Part shown: positions 55,032 through 64,000 of the stretch, one piece after another
Position numbering within the stretch: position 1 is the stretch's first letter
Layout of the letters: the number at the start of each line of letters is the position of its first letter
Assembly (NCBI GenBank): GCA_001051155.2
Contig: JYIP02000005.1
Coordinates: forward strand, 3,348,001 to 3,412,000
Source of the DNA: Chrysoporthe austroafricana
Taxonomy: Eukaryota > Ascomycota > Sordariomycetes > Diaporthales > Cryphonectriaceae
Length of the DNA stretch: 64,000 bases
Reading direction: 5' to 3'
Program-made: the position numbers and the translations under genes
The notes under the pieces: model-generated
What the model saw: the letters and a program-made list of their open reading frames with translations, nothing else
Told to the model about the DNA's origin: nothing
Database searches by the model: none

Positions 55032-56432
55032 TCAGACCCTCTGGGAGTCTGGCCACTCTGCACGCATGTACTGGTTGGGCCATTTCACCTGAACACCGAG
55101 GTGTCTAGCCGCCCTCAGCACGAATTCGGGCTCCCTCAGAAACTGCCTGGCGATGATGACCACATCGGCCTTGGATCGATCCTCATGCTCCTCTGATGAG
55201 GTACCTTGTGAGTGCTTGAAGTCGCCCTTCTCTGGGTCCTCGCCCACAGTGTATGAGCAGGTATCCTGCACGATATCTCGGGCCATCTCCGCGTCGGTGA
55301 TCATGCCCAGGGCACCAATGAGCATATTCTTTCCGGTCTTCTTCAGGCTGGCGCGGATCTCGGCTGCTAGATTGACCTGGTAGTACGGGTGAATCTGGAT
55401 CTTCTGCTCGAAGGCGTTCCCGCCCGACGAGACATCCAGGAGGTCGACGCCGAGCTCGGGGAGCATGTGAGCCAGCTTGATACTCTGCGGCAGATCCCAG
55501 CTCTCCTTGCCGGCCCACTCCATCCATTCGGTGGCAGAGATTCGGACGAATAGGAGCATAGTGTCTGGAATGACGGCTCGGACGGCCTTGATGACCTCGA
55601 TCAGGAAACGAATGCGGTTCTCAAAGCTGCCCCCGTACTCATCGGTTCGTTGCTACAATGTAGTTAGCAGGCTCTCATCCGCCAATGAACGGCGCACAGC
55701 CGGCATAGGGGCGCTCACATTGCTGAGAGGCGACATGAACGCGGTTTGGAGATATCCATGCGCCCCGTGGATCTCGATGACATCGAAGCCCGCCTCGACG
55801 GCCCTCTTGGCCGCAGCACTAAACGCGGCCACCGTCTCCCGGATCTGCTCGAGCGTCATCTCCTTCACCTGCGGGTACGTGTGCGAGAACGGGATGGCGC
55901 TGGGGCCCCACACGTTGTCAGGCCAGCCGCCCACGTCCGCACCGGCGACGTGAGGCTTGCCCCTCTGGCCGTGCCACGGCGCGAGGGTGCTGGCCTTGCG
56001 CCCGGCGTGGCTCAGCTGGATGCCGGCCTTGTGGCCCTGCGAGTGGATGTAGTCCGTGATGCGCCTCAGCGGCGCGATCTGGCTGTCCTTCCACAGCCCG
56101 GAGTCCTCGGGCGAGATGCGCCCGTTGGGGAGGACCGCGGTGGCCTCGACAATGGTGAGCGCGGCCCCCCGCGCACTCAGGGAGCCCAGGTGCACGAGGT
56201 GCCAGTCAGTCAGGTGGCCGTCATCAGCCGAGTACTGACACATGGGGGACACCACGAAGCGGTTGACGAGCGTGACGCCGCGGATGGTAAGAGGCCGGAA
56301 GAGAGTGGGGATCTTGTGCGGGTGCTCCGGGTCCAGCTCCGTGGCTGTCCCGGCCGGAGGGTCCTGGGCAGGCGTGTAGAAGGGGATGCCTTGAGCAGGC
56401 TTGCTCGCGGTCGCCTTGGTCGCTGTACTCAT
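55032..56432 (-). CDS. NADH:flavin oxidoreductase / old yellow enzyme-type ene-reductase
   Basis: FMN-dependent TIM-barrel oxidoreductase, closer to the bacterial YqjM/xenobiotic reductase group than to yeast Oye; physiological substrate unknown. Exons 56432-55719 and 55652-55032, about 444 residues. After about 40 N-terminal residues the barrel starts at LFRPLTIRGVTLVNRFVVSP, then MCQYSADDGHLTDWH with the active-site region Cys. Further motifs: AGIQLSHAGRKAS (His-Ala-Gly), IEIHGAHGYL, SPLSNQRTDEYGGS (spliced in phase 0) and the C-terminal VIIARQFLREPEFVLRAA. A charged 20-25 residue segment (about EDPEKGDFKHSQ) before the last strand may be a lineage-specific loop. It is divergent from the neighbouring gene-free region and convergent with the membrane-protein gene. 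Confidence 0.9.
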
Positions 56433-58947
56433 CTTGTCGACGCTGAGAATGATACTAGGATCGCTGTTGGTCTTTGGGTGATCAGGAAAGCGCCGGACCC
56501 GAGGTTTGGATATCGAGTTGCCTCCCGAGCCTCCCTTTTTATGTACTGGGCAATGGCGCGACGCAGCAGAAGTCGTGTCTACTACCGGAGCCTCACATCG
56601 CCTTTCTTAGATTCATCAGCGAGGCTACACCATAGGCGTCGATCTCTACTGTATCAGCTTAGTAATGGCGGCACATCAATAGTTCGTCTCATGCAGTAGA
56701 CGGGTGGGCTATTTCCCCGCTCCTACTGCACTTGGATTACCAAGTCGTTCATGTTGCGGCTGTGTGGCAAAAGCCAGCGTCTGGAGATCTCTCGGCCCCC
56801 GCGAGGTCTTTCAACGTGCTTGCAAGTTGCCTTTTCGAGAATCAGATGTTCACCATGATTGGATGGTCTGCCCCGAGGTCGTCGTCGCGGAACTGCGGGA
56901 GAGCAACGCCGCCTATCTGCATCGAAATATCATGGATTCGTCATGAGGGTTACACAACAGAGACACGTATCTCAAGCAGGGAACTTTTTAAAGCCGGGTT
57001 TACTTTGCCGTGCTCGCGAGCAAATCAAGTGGTGTCCAAGTGAGCGCCTCTACTGCATTGAGGCTCGCCGCTCGGGATCGATGCAGACCGCCGCTGCGAA
57101 GAGGCACAAGACTGGCGGCACTCACCCGTAGGGCATCTGTCGGGCTGCACTTGTGCTTGTTACATCCTCAGGTATGCTCACCCCACTCGCGTTTCCCATC
57201 GATATGGCATAGAGATCAATAGGCCGTTACAAGAAGCGTCTGGAGGATCCTAAGGATCAGCATCAGTAGGTCTTCCTGGCTGGGCATGCTCGGCAGGAGA
57301 CCGAGTTGCAGGTCGCGCAAGTCCTCTCCAGGGTGACGATGAGCTGCACCCTGACGCTGACCTCGCGCATGACTTCTGAAATCGCGGTAGCGGGCATTGT
57401 GACGGCTCGGGTAGGATGAAACTGCTCAGCGAAGACGCGGCTAGTATAAAGACCTCTTTTAAGATCATAGCGTGCGCATTGTAGTTGAACGACGGGCTCG
57501 ACGTTGACAGTCGATGCGATAGCATGGCGCACAGCGTCCGCTTTTAGAACGCGCGCGATGTAGCCTGCCAAGATCCGCGGACGCGCGCGGGCGTGCTGCT
57601 GAGGGCATTGAGCTGCGCTCTGTGATCGTCCATAGTCTCTAACCGAAGGGGCCTGAGGACCGTGGTATATCAAAGGGCATAACCAATTTATTAGACCATG
57701 ACCGGCCGGACACACCGATCGTCCTTGGTTTTCGGATGCCGGAACGGGCGCACAGAGAGGCCCCTCAGAGCATTGCTGTCATGCGTGTTCATACCGGAGA
57801 GACGGCACCTTGCTTTTCAACGATATGTCATAATGCACTCAAGCTACGCTTGAAGAGAAGCTTCCGACCCCAGAAACCGGTGAAAGAAGTTTGATCGTAT
57901 TGAGTGCGGCTGGTATCGGCCCGGTAGCAATTCTTGAGTCGCGTACAGGATTTACTAATCTCGCGTTCGTCGGTAGAGTCATGTTTAATGCAAGGGTCGA
58001 ACTCTATAAAGCACGGTCCTTAAGTACAAGCACTGGGCGCTCTATGATCCAGAGATAGCAGAGCACGGAGGAGGGGTCCACTTCTTCGCGATGGACTGCC
58101 CGTTTCGGCCTGCGACACGATACCCATTTATCTTCACTCAGATGCTGTGGAGCTCGTTATGAAAGCAGACACAACTTGCCCTTGCACCCGCAAGAGGAGC
58201 GCATGGGAATCCTGTTTTAGTATACACAAGAGTATTCCAGGGATGTCGTTCTGTATTGGCTCACCCACTTTCCGGTCGGCTTTCAGGGGCAACCAAACTT
58301 TGGGCGGAGCGGACGCGAACCTGCATTTCCCCCGTTTCAAATGCCGGACAACTGCGGAGCGCAATACCACGAGATAACACAGTAGCGAATGACGACTGGA
58401 ATTTTTTCCAGGGGAGTCGATTTTTGCTGACATGGGTGAGCTCCTGGGCGAAGATCAAAACGGTTGGGGATGCGAGTCTTCGCCATGTGGCCGATAAATA
58501 GTCCGGGGAATCTTGGAGGATCTCGAACCTTTCCTAGACCGTGGTCCCTGCTAGAGGTTCATCGGTTAATGTGGATATCAAACCTCGACGATCGTTTCTT
58601 CGACGCGTGCTCAAACCTGCGCAGCGCTGACACCCCCTTGGGGACACCTCCTGCGGATCATTGCAACGGTCGTTGGTGGGGCGTCTACATTAACCGAGAA
58701 ACAAAACATCTGATGACCCTAACTCGGGACGTCTGTCGTGGTTCATCATGAACAATGTGTACTTGCTGGCCAGGCTTGGTTTCTGAACCCAACTCTTGGT
58801 ACTAGAGTTCTCATCCGTGAGGACCCGTTCAGGGCTACATTTCAGGTTCTATTGAATTTGCGTTACTCCTGGTGTGGACGCTATCAATTAATTCTCGCAG
58901 ACGACACGAGACTATACGCGGCAGACGAAAATTCGTAACTGGATGCC
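56433..58947. other. Gene-free stretch
   Basis: About 2.5 kb upstream of the oxidoreductase and of the rhodopsin-domain gene, so it must contain both promoters. Open frames (for example 56704-57131 and 57250-57715) overlap on both strands and have no recognisable domain. I see no repeat or RNA gene. The sequence looks like old intergenic DNA. Confidence 0.4.
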
Positions 58948-60721
58948 ATGACTGGGTCCCTTTTCGCGTCCATTGGGACCATCGACAACCTCAATGATCC
59001 TACACCATTCTTCAACCATGCGGAGTCCATGTATGGGATCGCAATTACATGCTTAGTATGTCTTTGCTACTACCAAATCTGGGTACAAAACTTGAACATG
59101 TGGGAATGCTAACAACATAGGTAATCATGACGATCTGCACATGCTTTCGATTATACGTCAGATTTTTCGTGACATGCTGTCCTGGGTTAGATGACGCCTT
59201 TATTATACTGCTGTTTGTATGTCTTGTACTCGCTCCAGCTTCGTCAGGCACACCAAATATCACTCGACTTGCTGATGAAGAAGACAGGCATCAACCTGGA
59301 TATCAACTATTGGCTCGCTTCTTCGTAAGTTCTTCGCCTGTGGTTTCTAGATCCCCACAACGCTCAGCACTAAAGTATACTGACTACTATCTAAGTGGTC
59401 AATGTCGGCTTGGGCAAGCATCTCGTTCTCCTTGGCGACGACGGTATCAAGAATTTCAGCCAAGTGAGTATCCCTTAAGTCATTCTGGTCTTGGTATTAA
59501 CAGATGAGTGGACATTAGCGAACATTAGGGCTGACAGTATACAGGTATTCTGGTGGTCGAATGCCGCGTACAATATGTCGGTCTTCCCCGTATCCAACAC
59601 AAGAGCGAATATCGTGATTTCCAAGACACCGTTCTACCAACCGACAAATTTCATGAAGACGATTCTATAAAGGTTGACAGCCGATTATGCTGACCTAAAT
59701 GAACAGGGCCCTTGCTTTCGTCAAGTTGTCTCTGCTCACACAATACCTCCGTCTGTTCCAAGAGCATGCTCATCTGGCGCTGATGAAGAAACGGAGGCAT
59801 CTCACCATCGGCCTCATCATTGCAACTTCAATCTGGGGCCTGACCTATAGTTTCCTCGCATGGGTGCCGTGCGTGCCTATCTCGGGGCTCTGGAATACGA
59901 CTGAGAAGGCCGTACGGTACGCATACGGCTCACAAGATGTCAATACGTTTGTGAACACGTATATCTCGCAAGCAACTTTAAACATGGCACTTGACATTGC
60001 TGTGCTTTCCATTCCAGTGTCTACGTGGGGGATGTGGAATGAAGAAGAAGTGGGCAAGAAAGCACGCAAGGCCCTCATCGGACTCTACGTGATTGGGGGA
60101 ATGTGAGTAGCAGCTGTCTCATCCAGCGAGCATGCTCGTTTTGCTATTACTCCCGCAAAACTTCAGTACCGATTGAAGTATTAGGAAGGGTGTAGAATCT
60201 CTGCTGACCAATTCTCTAGAGCCATGATATGCTCGATTGCCCGTTTCGCGGTCGTTATACATACTAGAGCCTCTACGAAACCCGAGTTCGACCCAAGCTG
60301 GTATGGAGCCACAGCGATCGGCTTGTCCATCATCGAAGTCAACGTTGCAACGATCGTAGCTGCTTTGCCGGTCTTCTGGCCGCATCTACGGAAAAATCTC
60401 GACAAAATCTTAATTACACGGGAGGTGGAGGTCAGGGTGACTGGCAGTTCGGGTTTCAACCAACTCGAAAGCAATGACGACACCACGACCAAAAGAAGGA
60501 CTCAGTGGCCGACAAACTTTACCAAATCCACTCCAGCCACTACTGAGGTGGTCGCGATGACGAACTTCAATAAAGGCAGTGATCGAGGCACAGAGATTAT
60601 TCAGAGGGAATTCGATGAGATTCGATTGGACAGCAGAGCAAGCACTAAGTCTCATACTAGGCTAAAGAGCTCTTTCAGTGTGTCCAGCATGAGCAAGGAG
60701 ATCCTCATTAAAAAGACTTGA
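58948..60721 (+). CDS. PTH11-like / fungal rhodopsin-domain integral membrane protein
   Basis: Seven-transmembrane protein of the fungal rhodopsin-domain (SAT4/PTH11-related) family; some members act as GPCR-like receptors, but ligand and role here are unknown. Seven exons: 58948-59055, 59121-59216, 59288-59324, 59396-59463, 59545-59576, 59707-60102 and 60220-60721, giving about 412 residues. Family blocks in order: RLYVRFFVT...GLDDAFIILLF, LVNVGLGKHLVLL, VFWWSNAAYNM joined to ALAFVKLSLLTQYLRLF, then FLAWVPCVPISGLWN, ATLNMALDIAVLSIPV, GLYVIGGMIAMICSIARF and WYGATAIGLSIIEVNVATIVAALP. The C-terminal tail is hydrophilic and Ser/Thr-rich. Exons 3 and 5 are only 37 and 32 nt. The donor of intron 5 is GTCGGT. 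Without these short exons the frame looks broken, so a naive model could wrongly call it a pseudogene. Confidence 0.78.
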
Positions 60722-61324
60722 TGTGTGTTTTCTGTCATATTCCTGTTCATCATGGCAGAAAGAGGCGTAATGACGGTGCGAATACGTGCTGTGGCTAGCT
60801 CATGTGGACTTAGACCCAGGCTTAGACGCCAGCGTCATGGTATGCAGGCATAATATCAAGTATATATTCATCAAGGCTGTCTATGGATCTCTATGTGTGA
60901 TATTGATGATACATTCCAACGCTGCTGCTAGATTTGAGTTCTTTACCCGATGCTTCAGGCACTTGGAATTCTGCAAACCAGTGGAGGGCTCAGAGCCTAC
61001 AAGGAGAATTGCTGGCTTTTAGTACATTTCTCACCCTATTGCGCATATCGGCAGCGTTCGTGAGGTCACCTTTACCTGCTAAGGCACTTGAGGTACTGAG
61101 AATAATCTAGCCATGTACAATTACCAAACTTCCTACAGTTTTGAGGTCGATATGGGCATCACGAGCTTCTTGAGATGTGTCAAAGCCCAAACATCCAATG
61201 ATTTTCGCACACGTCTGCTAAGCACAAACACAGAAACCACTCAGTATTGATGAGATCTCTATTGGTTGGCCATGTCAAGTCTGTCATCCTGACGCGCCTC
61301 AGGATGTACGTCCCTTTCTTGAAC
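60722..61324. other. Convergent intergenic spacer
   Basis: A 603-bp spacer holding the 3' regions of two convergent genes. A short open frame (60786-61022) has no domain. Nothing else is seen. Confidence 0.45.
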
Positions 61325-61993
61325 TCACACTCCAAGATTTCTCGTCTTGCACTCTTCTATTAGCCTTTTCATAGCCTCATCGCCTTCAGCTGCTCGCTTC
61401 TCAAACTCCGGCATATTGACTCGCAACCATTCCTCATCATTGCCAGCCGCAGGCCGCAGGAATCCTTGTTCTTCGCCGGCAACCAGCGACCCGTGAACAA
61501 ATATAGCGTGAAGCGCCACAATCGGAGGTACAACAGTCTCCCAGGCATCTCTCAGTTTGCGGCAAAGCTCGTCGTAAGCGGAACGGGGCCGCGACTGGCC
61601 GGTTCGGACATTTGCGTGGATGGTGTTGACTAGAGTCTGCTGACTGTCAGCTTCTATCATGCACAACGGCTTTGGGGGCCAGGGCTTCGCATGCATGGAG
61701 ACGCAAACAAGCTGTCAGACGAAGTCTTCTGCGCTGAGTTTTATTCTAATCCAAGCGGTGGCGTCAAAGTAGATCCCCTCCCCCCTCTCTCTATATATTG
61801 TAAACTTTGCCAGAGAACTCACACGTTTGCCGCCCACATAGTATGGAGTTTCTGAAGCATCCTCGAACTTGACGTTCACGAAAAGAGACGGAGTGGTGAA
61901 TAGCGTCGTATGGATCTTAGTAATAGCGGCCGCGAGCTCGTCGCGCTGTAAAGAGGTGAGAGGATCTTTGTGGGACACAACGTAGAATGGCAT
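61325..61993 (-). CDS. Tautomerase-superfamily enzyme (cis-3-chloroacrylate dehalogenase-like)
   Basis: Small enzyme of the cis-CaaD branch of the tautomerase superfamily; the natural substrate in fungi is unknown. Exons 61993-61823 and 61636-61325, about 160 residues (acceptor at 61637; one codon earlier is also possible). The N-terminus MPFYVVSH places Pro directly after the initiator Met, so the catalytic Pro1 can form after Met removal. The first half contains TPSLFVNVKFEDASETPYYVGGKR and a conserved-position His near residue 28. After the intron, NTIHANVRTGQSRPRSAYDEL supplies the Arg-rich segment of the family. The second half is helix-rich, with AWETVVPPIV...ALHAIFVHGS and GEEQGFLRPAAG. 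Reading through the intron would truncate the protein, which supports the splice model. Confidence 0.82.
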
Positions 61994-64000
61994 GGCGATG
62001 AAATCTGATAAATTACGGCTAAGAGTGACGAATCAGTTGGTAAGTATCAGCGAGAGATGCACTGTCACTTCAAGGTGCTGGAGAGTTCTGATAGCATGAT
62101 GCCGAATCGGTGCTCTAGGGCTGGCTTACAAGGTTCCAAAATGAGGGGATGGAGGTGGACCGAGGATCACTGCCAGGGTTGCTGTCGATCACCCGTGATT
62201 GATTACTATACATACCCACGACACCATAGCAATTCTCTACAGCTAATAAGGAACCATCGGGCCCTTTTGTCATGCTTATCCTGCGCTGTGTTCTACCTTT
62301 TCTCCTTTTTGTACGGGCCGTAGATCGTCACGCCCAACTCAAAACATATACACGCCATATCAATCATTCATTACTTAGAAATAGAATAGATTGTGAATTG
62401 CTACAAAGAGAAAGCCCGAAGACCCATAGAAAAGCAGATTTGGCTGGCATTCGAAACTGGGACTGGCAAAATTCCAGCTCAAAGTGGCACAATACGCGCC
62501 AAAGCCATCATTGTCAAATCGATCGTCAGTATGGAAATCTCTCTATCCCGCAAAAAAATGCTAGTAGACGAATTCAAGCGCGCAATGGGCGTTGAGTGTG
62601 ATCACCACTCACCTGTTAGGAGCCAAGGCCTCACCTGGGCCTAGAACACCAGCACCATGCGCCGGAGGAAGATCTCTTTTTGTAGAAGCAGGTGTCATTC
62701 GTCCAATAAGACCCAGTGCTGCAGTTACAACGCCGTCTGGAGATGTGGAGAGGATTGTCCAGTCCGCGTAGCCATTATTGGTAAATCTTTTTTCTTTTCC
62801 CCTTTTCCTCTCAGCGTTTCCATAAGCATAATTGGGGCTGAGTCCTATGCGTAAGGTTGAAAAGTTTGTTCAAGCTTCAGCTTCGTTCCGAACTTCTTAA
62901 TAATCTATGAGTGGGACGGACTATGGAACTGCGTCCAGAGAGCTTTCTTGCAAGATGAGTTGGGTCGAATACTTCAGAAGTCCTGTATTTCACAAGCCGA
63001 TCGAGATAGCATAGCGTTCATCCTTGTGTTACACACAGTTGCTGCAGGTGAGAAATAAGCTGGGGAAAGCTTCCGTGCAACGTCACAACGCCACGGACCG
63101 CCTCCTTGCATGAGGCTAAAAGCGCGGAGTTATCATCGACACATTTACCTAATTAATGTCCAATCAAAGTCATCTTAGCAAGTGTGGTGGTTTTTTGTCG
63201 CGTGAGCTAAATGCTACCTATGGCCGGAGGAAGGGAACCGACTTCCGGGTCTATATTGGACAGGTCTATCCAGCAACTTAGAATATTCTAATTAAGTAGA
63301 ACAACGAGTATGGCCCTTGGAAGACGGATATTATAATAAAGCTACATGATGAGTTATTCTGTATGATTTATGTATAAATGCCCAAGTTCCTTGCCACACA
63401 ATATATTCAAGACGCGTTGGAGAAACGCAGCATTTATTGCACGCATACTGGACTTCTCTACCGATGCCCACATCCACGAAAATGATGAAGCACTTCTGAA
63501 GTTCTCTTGGACCCATGTTGTGCCGAGATCCTGAAAAGGAGATATGACGATCGCTCCATCTATACTCTCGGAAGTAGGGAGTAGGGCCATGCAAGTCGTC
63601 GGCATCAACACTTTGAATCAGGAAGACGGTGACCGACTTCCGGGATAATTCTGAGGCCGAATGATACTGCACAGGATAATGCATACATATAGCTCAACTT
63701 TTAGTCTATTGAATTTCTTCCCAGGCTAGCCACAAACGCTCTGGGCCCACACTGGGCTGAAGTTGAGGTGAGCAGCAAAGGTGTCGTGTGATATATCGTT
63801 GGTCTGTTGGAATCAGGCGTTGTTCTAGTACAAGAGCAATGGTATGAGATTGACAATACTATGTGGTAATGAAAACAGAAACATGTTCGTGACCTGCTGA
63901 TTCTCATACACAGCCGGAGGACGGGAGAAATTATATAAGACATGGACTTGTCCCGCTTAAGGTGTAGAAAATACTTCATAACGTCTAAGACCTATCAAAG
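61994..64000. other. Gene-free stretch to the window end
   Basis: About 2 kb upstream of the tautomerase gene, moderately AT-rich. Open frames at 62057-62854, 63331-63684 and 63701-63979 are short and domain-less. No repeat, RNA gene or mobile element is recognised. A gene could begin beyond the right edge. Confidence 0.4.

Noticed and set aside
55746..56699. 317-residue plus-strand open frame
   Set aside because: Antisense to the ene-reductase, whose conserved motifs explain the sequence.
59217..59706. Frameshifts suggesting the rhodopsin-domain gene is a pseudogene
   Set aside because: The apparent breaks vanish when two short exons with GT-AG borders are included, and the joined protein matches family spacing.
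1..64000. CRISPR arrays, bacterial operons or insertion sequences
   Set aside because: No regular spaced repeats, no IS-type inverted ends with transposase, and all supported genes have fungal character.

Overview
The window looks like a piece of a nuclear chromosome from a filamentous ascomycete (Pezizomycotina, probably a Sordariomycete). The coding regions are GC-rich, nearly every multi-exon gene has short (about 50-190 nt) GT-AG introns, and the gene set is fungal: fungal Sec20, mL53, Utp18 and Sld5, a fused pseudouridine-salvage enzyme, a PTH11/rhodopsin-domain receptor and Ser/Thr-rich GPI proteins. I rebuilt splice structures by hand, by keeping the reading frame and the family motifs intact across introns. 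Exon borders are inferences from sequence, not from transcripts. I found no bacterial features, CRISPR arrays, rRNA or convincing tRNA.

Layout. 1-6.7 kb: the 3' part of inorganic pyrophosphatase, then mL53 and SEC20 diverging from a shared promoter, then an FAD-dependent phenol-hydroxylase-like monooxygenase. 6.7-14.7 kb: a gene-poor stretch. Its proximal part is GC-rich with short repeats; its distal part is AT-richer and holds a fragment of a HET (heterokaryon incompatibility) domain, a diverged direct repeat and possible LTR-like debris. 14.7-27.4 kb: a dense block with a retinol-dehydrogenase-type SDR, the bifunctional pseudouridine glycosidase/kinase, a GPI-type glycoprotein, UTP18, an unrecognised small basic protein and an eight-exon PIF1-family helicase. 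27.4-41 kb: a 3 kb gene-free stretch, a 1,409-residue single-exon protein of unknown function with a hydrophobic C-terminus, an F-box protein and mitochondrial methylmalonate-semialdehyde dehydrogenase. 41-53 kb: calnexin, methylthioribulose-1-phosphate dehydratase (methionine salvage), a Cys-patterned GPI protein, a second SDR and the GINS subunit SLD5, with an imperfect 96-bp tandem repeat beside SLD5. 53-64 kb: a Ser-rich single-pass membrane protein, an old-yellow-enzyme-type oxidoreductase, a rhodopsin-domain membrane protein and a cis-CaaD-like tautomerase, in a sparser and more accessory-looking context.

Most genes are independent housekeeping loci. There is no clear biosynthetic cluster: the monooxygenase, SDRs, ene-reductase and tautomerase are scattered among core genes and no backbone synthase is present. 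The points I find most interesting are the single-polypeptide pseudouridine salvage enzyme with a mitochondrial-type N-terminus, a canonical PIP box on the PIF1 helicase, the twin CX3C modules split by an intron in a GPI protein, the large uncharacterised 1,409-aa protein, the HET relic in a decayed island, and the 96-bp tandem duplication near SLD5. I did not find a convincing wholly new multi-gene system.
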